Source of the DNA: Numida meleagris
Lineage: Eukaryota; Chordata; Aves; Galliformes; Numididae
Length of the DNA stretch: 64,000 nt
NCBI RefSeq assembly: GCF_002078875.1
Contig: NC_034410.1
Span: 83,539,506 to 83,603,505, forward strand
Reading direction: 5' to 3'
The translations under genes were made by a program, and so were the position numbers. Below the pieces are notes generated by a model. It made no database searches, was not told the origin of the DNA, and saw only the letters and a program-made list of their open reading frames with translations. Positions within the stretch are counted from its first letter, which is position 1. Each line of letters starts with the position of its first letter. Below are positions 22,869-37,800 of this stretch, piece by piece.

Positions 22869-25800
22869 CCTCTTTCGTAACACCTTTTCCTTCTTGTTGA
22901 TCTTTCCAATTGCTACAGGATTTAAACACAAAAATAAGCTGATTTGGGATTTAATGGAGAGAAGTTACATTTCTGTTCTTAGTTCTGCATCTACATTGCA
23001 GTGTTTTCTCTCCAAGAACGTTCAGCACAATCTTTTAAAATTGTAAGATGTCTTTCGAAAATTATTACTTGGTCATCAATAATCAGTCAAATTCATGATT
23101 TATCTTGTTTGATGCTTTCACTCTAAATTTTCATATTAGCTCATGAGAACCATGAAAAATTCTACCTGGTAACAAAAAAAGCATATAGGAATAAAAATCA
23201 CATCTAGGCTTGTATACTTTCTAAATACTTTCTGTTGTTCTTTCATGGTATTTTGAGAAAAATTATTGTAAGTTCAGTAATAGTAAGTTATTTTGCACCA
23301 TGAGATAATGAGCTCTTGCAACTTTGAAGATTTTAAAATTATTTGGAAGGGATAAGGACTAAAACTTTAGCCTTGGAAATGTTCAAGGCAAATGTAGATG
23401 CTAAAGCTGAGCATACATTTGGTTAAATGTGTTTGGAATTGTGGGTGACCTGTAGAAGATGTAGATGGTTATTAATGCTTTCTTTCTTTTCTGTTTAAAT
23501 CAGAACATTAATCTTTCACAAATTCAACCCTGTGTAATCAAAAAGCTCCTGTTTATGATACAGTGAAGTAGCATGTCCAGTTCTGAACTCCTAGTCAAAC
23601 CAATAACAGTGTGTCCTGTTGACTGTTTCTAGTAGAACAAAGGTGGTGATGGGAATCATATCTTTTAGCTAAAAGCATTTCAGAATGATTCATTGACTTG
23701 AGTAACTTTTCTTTCTTTTTGGATCATAATCTCATTTTTTAGTATCTTGGGAAGAGTCTAATGTGAATGTATGCAAATTTAGGCTGTTACTTTCCTACCC
23801 AAACTAAGTCTTCTTTCCATCATAGACATTCTCTTCCATTCCCTGTACTATTGTTACTGTTTTTAATTTTTTTTAGCAATAATGAATTTCTCTTTGTATA
23901 CCTGATCAGGCATTATTCTGTCCTGAACTGAATCCACCTTCTATTCACAGGAGAAACATTTATTCTTACATTATTTCAATTTTTTAGGAAATATAACAGT
24001 TATAGTCTCTATTAGGATGTCACTTAGACTATGAATAATCCATCCTGGCATGCTTTACTTGAGAGTGCGTTTGGCTCAGTAGCACTGTTTAGTGATAGTG
24101 ATGCTGAAGCTGTAAATTTCACTAACAGTTCAAGAAAAGCTGTTAGATATGGCTTTTAGAATTCTTACACTCATTCAGTTTTATTTAATTTCTGGTTGAG
24201 TACATTACCTGAGATTTCACAACCTGTCTCCTTGCTGCATTAGTCTTGTCCTATCAGGCACCATTTCAATGACTCCCAAGAAGTTTTGCAGTGTAAATCA
24301 GATTATCATAGGAAGAAATCAGATCCAATTAAGAATGATATTTGAAAGAAAGTATAAAAGACCTAGAGTGTCTTTTTTAAAAAGGTTTTTGAAATTACAT
24401 ATGCTATAATGCTTTTAAGTGTTACAATGCTTTTATTGTGTTCCTGGGTGCGGTGGCAATATCACTTAGGGTAGGTTTCTTGGTTAAGAACTTACTTTTG
24501 CTGCGTTGCAAAGTTACAAAATTTGAGTACTGTGAAGTGATATTTTAGACTGAGTGATTTATCCTGGAAAACAATATTTTTAGGTGAACCAGAGGCTATA
24601 GCAATGTAATGATAAATGAGCTGATTCACTAACATCGTTCATTCAGCTAACTATTAATACTTCCATGTTGGTCTGCACTGACTCCACTGGAAGCCAGAGA
24701 GAGTTGCACTTGAATGGATTTCTGGTTTGATTGTCTCTCACTCTTTTTGTTGTCTTGTGAGAAATACTGAATACTATGTATAAAAGTTGTAAGAGGAGGT
24801 TGGTGTCCTCTTGGTCAGAAATATGAAATTTAACTGTGAAATAGCTGCTTGAACCTCTGACCCAAGTCTTGTCATGCTCACTTTTCCTGCCTACTGTGCT
24901 CAAGTTGTTAGTAGTGCCCTGTGCTTCAAACAAAATGGGAAGCTTGTCTTTTTTTTGAAGAAGGATTCTGTGAGATGTTGAGTACAGTTGTTGACTGATG
25001 TAGGAGTTTCAATTCCATGCTTTCTGTGAAACACTAGAAATTCAATGAAATTAATGATTGAATGCTAGCCATAGTCTTTTTAATCTTTCATTGTTTAACT
25101 TGACTCTTGCTGACAGTTTTTACTCATATTTGGAGCGCTCCTTCATCTGCCATCCTGGGAAAATCTTAATTCATCTGTGATGCTTTTGAAACTCAAAAGT
25201 ATTACAGTGTAGTGTAGTTAACAATGACACCTTTCTATCTTGTGGATTTAATACCTTTATTGTAACTACTAGTAACTTAATTTGTCAGGTATATAGCATG
25301 ACATGAAATCCATCTGCCTTCTCATTTGTCCAGAAATTAATATTGCCTGCTGGACTGATGAGGAGCATGCTGCAGTTCTTGATGTAGTATGTGAGATCCA
25401 TGCATGAATCCATCTTGGAGATCTGAACCCTGTCTGGGGAGACAGGGAGGCAACCTTGATTTCTTTTTCTTGCTCTTCCTCTAACTACCTGGTGTACTTA
25501 ACTAAAGTATATTTTTATTTTCTTTGTATTTCCAACTGCTAGTATGTGGAATTACTGGTTGGGTACAGAACATTATCTTGACCTCGAATCATTACATTTG
25601 GATAATGAAGGCAATAAGTAGTTTTGTGGCATTCACCATCTTACAAGGTGTAGAGAAAGCATTGCATCTACAGCAGAACCCTTAGTTTTTTCCAGTGAAG
25701 GCAATACGTACGTCGTGGATCACTCCACATGCCTGCTGTCTCCCTGAGAGCAGAGGCTGTGCTGCTGGCTCCTGTTGCCTTGCCATGCTCCGCCCTGCCT

Positions 25801-28800
25801 CCCCAGCTGTCTACCTGTGGCTCCTGATCCCATACTCCAAGCAGCTGGTTAACTCCTGTTCAGGTTCTTGTGCCAACTTGGCTGCTTAGAGACCCATTTC
25901 TAATTAGTCATTTCCATTCTTGTAATGGCTCTTCATTTTTTGTACAGTATTCCTCCCTCCCTCAGCAATCAGATCCCAAATGATGAGCTATATGAACCTG
26001 TTATTGACTAACCAATGTTGAATATGAAATAAATTCTGTAGGAGAACTGATATAACAGCAGGCAATTATTTATTTGTTGATTGAATACTTCAGAAAGTAA
26101 CTTTGTGTTGCCAGGAAGTGCATAAATATTTTCAAATGTAATGCGTGGTGTTTGAAGTCAGCCAAATTGCTACTGGCAAAAAGTGGGACATCTTCATGGC
26201 ACCACAATGATAACTTCACTTCTCACTATGACAAATAGGAAAGAAAAATTTTGAGGAGGAAATAAACAGGAAATTTCACTGCAGCATTGTACTGAAGTAC
26301 AATTGTGAAGAAAAATGTTGCAAATGCTGTTGTCTTAACTGGCACTACTTTGAGTTAGTATTCATGAAGTTTATAATTAATTCGGATAAGTTTTTACTGT
26401 TGCAGCTGAATTTTAACTTTACAGCATGTTAGCGTGATCTTTTTTCTTTGACCTAAATCCGTCTAATTTTTTGTCTTTGTTAAAATCACAGAACAAAACC
26501 ACTGTTCTATTTTAGGCTTTGCTCAATCAGATCAAGGAACTTTGCATTGCTAAACAATGCCATATACTTAATCATATACAGAAATGTTAGATCTCTTCAC
26601 AGTTAAGTGAGATGAGTGTCCACATGAGGGAAATGTTAACTGTTTTGCTTAAACCTGTTTGTAAAACAGACAATCCAGTGGAGGAACAAAAGAGTTGGGA
26701 AAAAAAAAAAACAACCTCTTGAGCACGTAATTGGGCATAATAGCACTTAGGCTTGGAGAAGAGAAAAGCATTTCATTTGTAGATATAAATGAAACGTAAT
26801 CACAATTCACTGTCTTCTGGACAGTTCTTCATTTATGTTGGCTAGTATTTACATTTGCATTTTTAAGGATGATTTAATATATATTTGAAAGCTATTTTTT
26901 TAACTGGGAGATTATTCAGAAGAGTATGGCTGTAGTTTTGCAGATATCATACAATCAACATGTCTTAGTCTTGTGATTAAGTTTTCTGTTCTAAACTGAA
27001 GAAAAAGGAATACATCTTAAAATATTCTGAAAAATAACAAAACACCCTTTGTGATGCCATAACACATTCAAGGCAATTGCTCAGATGTTATTAGATTCCA
27101 TTCTGTTATTTCTATACATTTTTATCTATTACACTCTTTTAAAAGCATGCTTTTGATTAAAAACAGTGGAATTTTTTTCCCCTTAAAGCAGAGGTCCTTG
27201 ATCTACCAGTAGAACAGCTCTGGGGGCACTAGAAACCTTACAAGCTTTCAACCAAGCACTTCTTGCAGTTGCCCCATAACCCTAACTGAAAGAAGCTGAC
27301 CTTTCGGACCCATAGATGTGTCGCTGTCTGTCCACAAGGGTTCTCCTCCAAGTTAACTGTGTTCCTAAAGACCTCACAATGCCAAACCAGGAGGAAAAGC
27401 CAACCTGGCTGCTAAGAGAGGTGGCCACCAGTTCTTTTCGTACACGGTTAATGAGCTGGGATTCTAGGAGAAAGACTAATGTCAAGATTTAAGTGGTTTT
27501 TGTCAGCAGTGTGAAACAAACAGGAGTAACAGCATGAAATAGTTTTGAAGGCTTCAGAATAGAGCAGTTCCTGTGAACTATGGTGCTATTGCAATGCTTT
27601 ATTAGATGCTGGGTGTTTGAAGATCTTCCAGCCTCCTAAGACATGTACAGAATTCTGGCTCACGTTTCTTTTTCTGCAAGATGCAACACTTAGATATTTC
27701 TGTATATGGGAGCTATCAGTAACATGTTTCAAATGTCTGTAATAATAAGCTTGGTGGGTTTTTTTGTTGTCAAGACTCAATTCTGCACATTTTTCTGAAG
27801 TCTGGATCATACTCACCCACCAAACGGCTTTTGGTCTTTATTTGCTTGCTACCCTCTAGAAATAAATCTATGGACAAAAAATATCTCTGAACTTTACATT
27901 CAATGAACATCTGAATGGAAAGCTGAACAATTGCCTCCACAGGATCTTTCTGCAAAGAGAAGACAGCTTGACAAACTAGAAGTCCTGATGTTGGTGCCTT
28001 TACTTCTCCTGTCTGGATTGATTTCTGTGGATTGAGATATGGAGGTAGAGAGTTATTTCCACCTCCGGAAGTATTTCCCGGGCAGATTTAGGGAAGACTT
28101 AATTCCAAACTGAACTTCGTGGTATCATCAGTGCATGCACAAGACCAAAGTGAATTCCATCAGTTGGATTTATTTCTGAAGATAGGTGAAAAGAAAGGAA
28201 GGTCTGCTCATCCTATTTCGGGATTGTTTTGTCACATCTTTATCCCACAGTGAAGAATGTGTTTGTGTTCATACAGTTTTAAACTGGTGACCTGAATAAG
28301 AAGAGGCGCGTATCTTTTTGCGATACCTAAGTCACCCAGTCTCCTCCTCATTGCTTTTGCTATTTTCTTGGACGTTTTCCACCTCCTTCCTGACGTCTCC
28401 TGGTTTTAGCCATTTTTGGGGCATCTTGTTTTTTTAGTATGGCTGGGCTTCAAGTATGCTAATGATTGTGTAGCCTGATTTTAAATTTGGCAGTACTATT
28501 TCAAAAGTGAGTGTAATGTGTTTAGTATGTATGTTATGCTTTCTATATTTTTTAATTCTGAATTTGAATTTGATGGCTTTGTCATTTGCTAGATCTTAAT
28601 TTTTTCCATGCACAGAAATAGATACTTGAGTATCACTTCTAAGGTCCCTGGAGGTTTTCTAGAGTTATCTAAGCAAAGTCAGAGCTGACACCATCTCTTG
28701 TTTGTAGTAGCCCTTACTACAAGCGCAGAGCTTTCTTCCAACCATCATTTCTATGATTCATAATGTATTAGTCATGCATTTTCTGTGTATCAAGGGGGTC

Positions 28801-31800
28801 TTTATCTTTGGATGCTTTCTGTGACTTCCTAACAAGCTTATGATAGTGGGGGAAGTCACTTTCTATTGCTAACCAGCAGCTTGAGACACCCAAGAGATGC
28901 ATACTCCTTTGTGGCAGGGAATGTCTTGTTGACATGGCATGTACTGTTAGTATAAGTCTGAGTCCTTCTGTAGCTGGTGTATCTTTCCTCCTGGGAAGAA
29001 ACCTTCCATCTCACATGATGGGGGAGACCTGAGCAATTGTGCCTTCAGATTAATTTTAGTGGTTGTCTGAAAATCATCACATTTGGCACACAGGTCTGTG
29101 AAGGCAGACTTTGATCATGTAGATAAATAGCAAAGAGGAAGAAAAGCAGCTATGTTGCTGGAGAGCAGGTGGAATCATTGGACAGTATGTGCAGCACTTA
29201 ACTCACTGAGGTTTCTCTTATTTTATATTGGTCGCAATGTTGTCAAAGCAGTGGAGTTATTTGAGACTGGTGGATGTGACCTAGACCCTTGCTGTTTGGT
29301 TATGTAGAAGTTGGTAGAGCTGCAGATGTGCTGTATGTAGTGCTTTATTTGTTGGGCCCAGGCATGCTGTGAAATTGGAGCTGCCTTTGGCAGACCCTCT
29401 ACCCGCACACTTTCATAGGGTAAGAGATAAATAGATTAGTAGTGGATAATGAAAAAATGGGCATCAACTGGGGAATCGCAAAGGCTGTTTTATGAGCTGA
29501 GGATAAAAAATGAATAAAATTTGAAACATACATTTTGGCTAAGTGAGAGACAGATGGAAGAAATCTACAAATTTTGGGGGTGTGAAAGCTCTCCTGGAAA
29601 ATGCAGTTCTGTTGAAATCAAAATACTTCATAAAACCAAGTCAACTGCAGTAGACTTCTGCTTCAAAAAAAAAAAAGGCTGTCAGACAGAATGTTTTAAT
29701 GTTTTGGAATACATATTTTTTTAATTCTTAGTTTTGAAATGATTCTTTCAATTTGTTTTTATCTATTCTGATTTCTCTATAAATAAATATAAACAATAAA
29801 AAATAAGAGCCATGGAATTTCCTTTCCAAGATTCACTGAAGTGATTCAGTTCTGCTCTAATTTGGAGTAAAGTCAGAGTATAAAATCCTTGGAAATTGGT
29901 GTCATCCATTCAGGTCCCAGGGGGCCCTAAAGGACATGTGTTCAGAATCAGACTTAAGCTACTACTATCTCTTGAGATGCAGAAGCACGGATTGCCAGTA
30001 GCCATACTACAGCTCATTTGCTTTGCTCTCCAGATTACAAAGGGCTGAATGTGCAAGTGGCTTTGACATCCTGCTGTGCCTGATGTCCACCCTCAGTGGT
30101 ACTGCTTCTCCTGTCACATTGCACTGAGAGGTAGCAACCTTGCTCTTTTTGTGTGTGTGTATGTGTGCTGCTCCTAACCTCTTTCAGGATCAAAACAATT
30201 GCAGGGGGAGATCTTGTATTGACACTTTCTGGAGACCGTGTAAGAGATTTAATGGAGCTGTTCTTTGTCTTCCTTTTTCTGTAAGATCTTTTACCAGGTA
30301 GGATAAGTACTCATTGGTATATCTTGAAAGGAACAGCTCAGTTCTGCTGTCTGCTACTCACTAATTGTTTTATGCCACCCAGAGATTTTCTGGTGCTTTT
30401 ACATAAAGGTTTTTGTGGTACAGCTTGATGTTTGAGTATGTAAGGCGTCATTTTGTGCTGGAGAAGTTACTGCTCTTGTAGGTATTCATACAAAAAGTAT
30501 CTCAGAAACATGATTGCTGTCACTTTGTACTGGACACTGTCCCTTTGGTAAATCTTTTGCATTATAGGCTTACAGTGCAGATTGTCCTTCAGTACGTCAT
30601 CTAGGTAGGATATTTAAAGAAATAGGTAGATAGAACCTCATCTGGAAGTAAAACAATTGAACAATCTTTTCAAAAGAGCATCAAAACTGGAGAATAAAAG
30701 CTTGCACTTTTAATTCTGGTTCTTGCAAAATGACCTTTGCATTCACTGTATATGAGAAATTTTGCATGTTGTGGATTTTCTGTCCACTTTGCTGCAGTGC
30801 TTCTGTCTCTATTGTGAAATCTGTGTTCAGACCTTTTTCTTTCAGGCATGCACGTCAGTGCCACAGTGGATAATCGGCTGTGTACGGTAGCATGGGAAGA
30901 AGACATTTCTTAAGTAATTGCAAGGAACATACTGGTTTGCAAGACTTCAATAAATAGCTACTTTAATGGTATTTTTTAAAATCAAAAATGGTGTTTTTTT
31001 AATGTAGGAGTTTGTATTCTTTAGACATAGTAATTTTTAACTAGTAAATACAAATTGCTGGATAGTGTAAAGAAATCATATGGCACTTTCAAGTGCTATT
31101 CAAGAGTAATGGACAACTTGTTTTCTTAACTAGAGGAGCTCGGTGCTCCAGCTACCTATCTCTTCAGCACATTCCTCCCTAGGAATGGAAGATCAGTTTG
31201 TCCAGGCCAAACATTTAGTTTCATTCCCTGTGAAACCAACTTAGTTGTGCACTAGAGGTAATGCCACCCTGATCTGCATGGCAGTTTCATGACAGTAGCA
31301 GAGTGAGAGAGGGTGCCCAGAAGATCTTTGTATTTCTTCTGCTGTTTGAAATGGAGATCAGTGAGTCTTGTCTTCTTAAGGTACTGTCCAGCAAAAACTT
31401 GTACAGTTTTATGTCACTTGTACTAGGATTTACCATATACAGCTGTGTACTGTACCACTTTTGCTGGGATTCAAATAAAAGTTTTTTATCATAAAACATA
31501 AAGGGAATCTTGAATTATTTGAGTTACTTGTTTTGAAAAGATCAAATCCTTTTAAAATTCAAATAAATTACTTGGAGATGGTGAAGCAAAATAAAGACTT
31601 AGCAATTTTATACCTATGAAGGGAATCCTCTTAAGGGCAATTGTAACTTTAACAGCTAATGAGCATACTTAACATGGCAATTTGCAAAAGTCACAAAGGC
31701 ATTACACTCAAAGTCACAATTAGAACTACAACTGTAAGTAGCACAAAAACTGGAGCTATATTCAAAACGAGACATAAAGAACTCCAGAAAAAATGTGTTT

Positions 31801-34800
31801 TTTTAAATTAAAAAGACCAAGGTTCAGCTGGATATGAAATAAAAGCATTATGTACAGAAAGTGACTAATTTACATAATATCTCCTAAGTGGATTGCTTGC
31901 TTAGATGCATCATATAAGCTAAATTTTGTCAAACTTCCTTTTTCTTGTTCATGACAAAGAGGTTTTCTAATAGTAGATGAGAAGGAGGAGCTAGAAACCT
32001 ATGCCAATCCAATGAGAAAGCAGCTTATAAACTCACCTTCATTTATGACAGAGACCAATATAATACGAAGATGAAGGACATTAAAGTTTATTAGATTTGC
32101 CTAACAATATCAGCCAGAAATAGATCAAAACATACATGGATTATTTATGGCATATCTAAAATCAGAAGTTAGTTTGCTTTCAGATCCCCTAGTGAGAAGT
32201 AGTCTTTTATGATGATTTCATAGAGTTGCCATTAAATGGCTGGACTGACTGTATTTCAAAGCACTTAAGGAGATGTTTATTTCATACAACAGCAGGAAGT
32301 AGAGCGTGTTCTTGTGATGCTTTTGCACTCATGAAAAAATGTTTTGTTTTTAATATGTAAATTTTTAATTTGCAAAATATATGTAGAAGAGCTCTAATAA
32401 GATCCTAGAACATCCAGTTCAATGCTTAGCTCATAGAGAGGCTAGCCTGCATTTCTAAAGCAGGTTGGCATGAGCGTTTATCTGGGCTGACCGCAGACCC
32501 AGTGCTCACCTCTCTTGGGGACAAGGCCTAGAGTTGCTGCGGGCTACACAGAAATCATCTCTGTTGGTGTTCTGGTCCTGATGTTAAAAGCCTTCACATA
32601 ACAAGCAGAGGTTACTCAAGTAGCTTGCTTCCTAAATGGTTATAGCCTTTCCTCAAGATGTATTTTGTAAATCCATCATATAAGGAGGCCAAGGCTGCGT
32701 TTTGTTTTCTGCATGTAGGTCTCAGATACTGCTCACAATTGCTCAGGGTGGCTGGCCTTCAGGCAGGTGCTTACTCAGGTGTAATCTTGCCTTTTATGAC
32801 CACAGGCACACAAACAAACATCACTGGAAGATAGAGTGTGAGGATGGAGATAAATATTTAATTTAGATGTTCTCAAGCATTTCAGAAAGCAATTAGTTCA
32901 CGGTGTTTTGACCATGTAGGGGCACAGAAAAAGGCATTATTTTAGCAGTTGAACAACCTGCACCTTCTGTGTCTTTTGCTGATATTTTCCATGAGTTACT
33001 TAATTGCTGCCTCTCACAACCTTTCGTGAGGCAGACTGAAATGTACAGCAATCCTGAAGCCCATGATAAGAAAAGGGAGCATGCTGAGAGGTTATAATAG
33101 TAGAGATACTGACTGCTCTCCTGAAAACTTTGGCTTGCCCCTGAGTCTGTCAAGATTTCTGCAGTGTTTTGCTTCTCCTTAGCACCCTTAAACAGATCAC
33201 CTGTTGTACTCAGTAAGCAGCAATCCTCCTTCAGGCCTTACCAGTCTTTCACTGCCACTTTTGTGCTATAGAAGTCCTTTTAAAAAAAAAAGTTCAGAAT
33301 GTATTGATTCACTTTTTTTTTTCCTTCAAAACATCCAAAAAGATTTTTATTTGCATTTCAGTATGTTTATTTAGTTAATCATATGAGCAGAAACCCAACT
33401 GTCCGTCAGGGGCATTTGCATTTCAGTGGTCTATCTTGGGAGAAGGTAGGAGAGTATGACAATAGGTTTACTGGAATGTGTACTTTCAAAATGCAAGTGG
33501 CACAGGTATTTACACGGTGCTCCCAGCGAATCTATCCCATTGTACAATCTTTGTTGGTGTTTGTACCTAAGCTGCAGATATACTTCAGGCCTTGTGTGTG
33601 GCAAGGACAGAGACTGTAATGGGGGGATAGGTATCTCATGCTTCTTTAAAAATTTAAATATCACAGTAATAGTAATATATCTTGCTGTTTTTTGCATAAG
33701 TTTGAATATACTATTCTACTATATTCAGTGGTGCCCACAAATTGATGCTAATCATTTGATGGGTTGATAGGGCTATGGTTCTCTGAATTAAAAAGATGAG
33801 TCAATATTGGGATGGAGAGTCAGCAGTCTTTATGGAAATAATTTTTTTTTTCCTAAACTCAATTAATAAAGACAATATTGAATTAAATGAGAAACATGCC
33901 ATTCCTTGGATAGGATGGAATTTGGTTCTTATTTCACTTCTTTTTTGTATTTATGAAGCAAAGAATTTGCCAGAATATCAAGTTATATTTTTACCTGATG
34001 TGCATAAGGCAGTAGTAGGTTAGATTGTTTTTACTAACAGTTGGATGAGATTTGTTTGTGTTCTGAATAGCAGGCTCTTTAGTTGTTAAGCTACTGGAAT
34101 TTTTTTAACATTCTTTTGTAGATGAGAGCATTACTGATACAATTTGTCTGTCCTAAAACAACTAGACACACACACAAAAAAAAGCAGGGTATTCAAACAA
34201 TTGCTTTAGCAATAAACTCTTCCAAAGGAATAATGCATAGATGAGTTGTAATTGTATTTTTTAAAAAATCATGAAATTTAAATGAAATGCATTCAACATC
34301 TGGGAGGGAAAAACACTGCCTTATGTAACAAAAACACTCATAAAAATAAGCAACAATTATTTGAGATCTGTGAACTAACTTTTCCCTCATGAAGAGACAA
34401 CTGTTCTTCACAGAATAAGGGGAGTTCTTGTAATTCTGTATATGAAAGTCTCAATTTTGGAAACTATACATAAGTGGAAGCCTGCGCCACCAAGTAGAAA
34501 ATGTGACGTGCATGTATTCTATTAAAATGCAGTGGTTTACTCATGTCTTGTTTTATTATTTGTTGGCTTATTTCAGCTTGCATCATTTATACAGTCTAAG
34601 CAATAGTTGTTTGTAAGGAGCATTGAGTACTGATGGCTTCATGCATAGGCTAGATGAAGAGAAGTACAGAATGACCAGATAGAGAGAGAGAATGAGATAA
34701 CATAGTAATCCTGACCTACTGTTTATTGTTATTGTCGAGGGATGTTGTTTTCTTTTAACTATGGCCAGCTAGGTTTGTTGTCTCCTAACCAATCAGTTTA

Positions 34801-37800
34801 AAAAATGAAGGATATGACTTTCAGTACAAACCAACAGGCTGAATCAGTCCTGCCTTAATTTTTATCACTCTTTCTGCACGTGTTTCTGTTGCTGTGGCAG
34901 TAAATCTCTGCCCTTGTGATCTGTCATGCTAGAGGTTATCTTTTCTAGCTCCTGGGACTTCAAAGCTTGTTGTTGTCTTCATTCATGATTCAGAGGATGG
35001 TGGAGCTTGAGGCAGTGAACAGAGCTCTTTCATAACCGGCCATCTGTGATGAATCCCTGAGAAGGGAGATGCACACAATCTACCGCCATCATGGGTGGAT
35101 AAATACAAGTAATGGTGAATAGGGATTACACAATCAATTTTTTTCAGGTTTTTTTGTTGTTTCTACTGAAGAGTCCTCAGAGAAAGATGTTTCCCTGGCT
35201 GACATACCCTGTTCTTCATTTCCAGGCAGCTTCACAACTGTTTCCAAGCTGGTGAGTTGCCATGGAGTATAGTCCATTTGCTCTCCTATTCCTTTGAAAA
35301 TAGGGACCCTAGATCTGTATTGCCTAAACAAATACACTTTTTTGTAAGAAGCGTTTCTAAATGCAAGAATTCCCCCCTTCTGCAGCTACAGTAGCAATGA
35401 GGTTTAGTTGCCCTTCTTATTTAAAGAGCCTTTTGGAAATCTGAAATTGAATTCTTCCTTTTTAAGACTAACTCTTGAATCATCTCTTTTTAAAAAAGAT
35501 GCATCTCACACTGAAGTAATTTTTGAGGAAAAAAAAACCCGACACTTTGAAGACCTCTCAATACCTCCTTTTGTCAAGGAATTTTTTTTTTCACGTTATC
35601 TTATTCTCAGGTAGTTGTGGACCAGTTGCACTTACACTTTGTGTGTTCTGATACGGAAAATAAAAAAAGAAGACATATTTTAAAAACTTTTCTTTCTTCT
35701 TAGCTGTATATTTGGATACTTATCATCATCGTTTTCTAATCATTGTGCTATTTTCTAATTAGTCAATGTGCACCAGTTGTGGAACTGGAAAGGGTGGACG
35801 CATGCAGATCCATGTGAGTTAGCCAGTACCTTTGTCATTAGGTTTAGAACAGTCATGCTGGGATTGCCTTGAATTTGCAACAGCCATTTCCTTTGTATTC
35901 CAAACATAGTTGTGGTGCTCACTCACATGAAAAAGATGTTTTGATCAGTCTGGTTCCACTCAAAGATTACAGCATAAAGGTAGCTCCAGAAGCAGATCAG
36001 GAGTTCTTTCAGTACAGTGTCCTCAGGTTGGATCATTATAGTAGTTCTGCTCCTACAGTGTAAATCTTGATCCTGTCTAAAAGTTTTGTTCCTTCTAATC
36101 ATACTGGGATAATGCAGCAAGAACTGCTCTTGATTAATGCTGCTGGCTTGCCACTGAAGCTTATAATAAACATTTTTCTCCCCAGGTCTGTAGGCTTTTG
36201 TATTGAACTACAAAGTGGTCTAAACTTCCTCCCAGTGAATGCCCACCAATATCTTCCTTTCATAGATCTACTTAGCAGAAAGAAAATACAACATAGCTAA
36301 TAAGGCCACATGGTGCTACCTTACCCACTGAGAACAGCTGCTTGTTGCCATCAAGGCACAGCTTTAGTTTAACTGCAAGCTTTGAATATTAGAGATAGTA
36401 AGCATAATGATATTAGAGCCTTTTTTATATCTGTGAGATCTTGTGTATACACTACTGAATACTGAAGTAGATGGCTACAGTTGTTGTGCTGTTTTACATG
36501 AATTTTAAAACTACATATGATGCTAAATATAAACTATTTGGAGATTCATAAATGTAGCCGTGTAAGAATATGACAGTAATTCTGATGTCTGTGAAGGCAG
36601 GATTATTTGTTTGACATTTCTTTTCAGTTGACAGATACAGACATTTCCCAGTTGAATTTGAATTTGAGAGGGCTGATGCATGTCACTTAGTCTAAATGTG
36701 TAATATGAGTTCCTGTAAAACTATTTTCTCTGAAGGCTCCAGACTTTACAGTATATACATAAATAACTATAGAACCTGAGTCCACTCCCTAGGTTAAACT
36801 GTTTGCTACTATACAGCTAGCTATATATTTAGTGTAAAAGTTCTATACGTATGGACCATTCCCTAATATTCTGGTGAAGCGCATTTGGTATGAGACTACT
36901 GCTCATGCCTTGGTAGGCAGTGAGTCAACTGAGAGACTTCTGTTCACTTCTGCAGACTTCTTCTCAGGACACACCCATCTGGACTGTGCCCCGTCTTGGT
37001 GGTAGCAATCTGATAATTTGAGAACAAAATCAGTTCTTACAGAATGTTATACAGTACCTAAGGGACTGTTAAAATATGCAGAGTAGAACTGATGAGATAT
37101 TATTCTGAATATAGCAAATAAAAAAATGTGTTGCATTGAATTCACAGTAATAAAGGAGAAGTTATGTTAGTAGGCTAATATCTTGGAGAAAAGGATTTCA
37201 TAAACAGGTAAATCCTCCAGAAGAATTCTTTCATGAGGAAAAAAAACTATGGTGGAGAACTTGAAGAATCTAAGAAGGAAAACCTTTTTTCCTTCCTTTC
37301 CCCATTTATTTTTATAGAGAGACACTGAATCATATGCCTCTTGACACTTTCAGGAATTATCTTACTGTCCAAATGGCCTACAGAGAGCTTTACTAGTAAA
37401 AGAAAATGATTGATGGGATGAGATATTAAAAAGGGAAATTTTCCTCTACTTACTCTGGGCAGCACTGTCAACTCTCTATTGAATTTATGATCTGGAGGAA
37501 ATTAAACGCTGACAGCATCACCAGCTAAGATAAGCATTTATTGTTTAGGGTTAATGACTTGCTAGAGTTTCTAAATCAAGCGGTGTTTACGTTAGTATCT
37601 CATATCTTTATCAAGTGACTGGTGGTAAGTAACCATAGATAATGATGGCAAACAGAAATTGCTTTTATAAATGACAGTTGTGCTGTTACATTTTAAGCTC
37701 TGGATTTGCAAATGTTTTGCCTACTGTCCTGGCAGTGCTCATTACACGTGTGTGGTATTTTGTTTGGATAACATAATTGGATCACCCATTTTTGCACATT

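Noticed and set aside
27282..27485. Resemblance of a minus-strand frame and CpG words to ribosomal RNA or a host exon
   Set aside because: On reading it through, it did not follow any rRNA segment that I know, and no exon boundaries could be supported.
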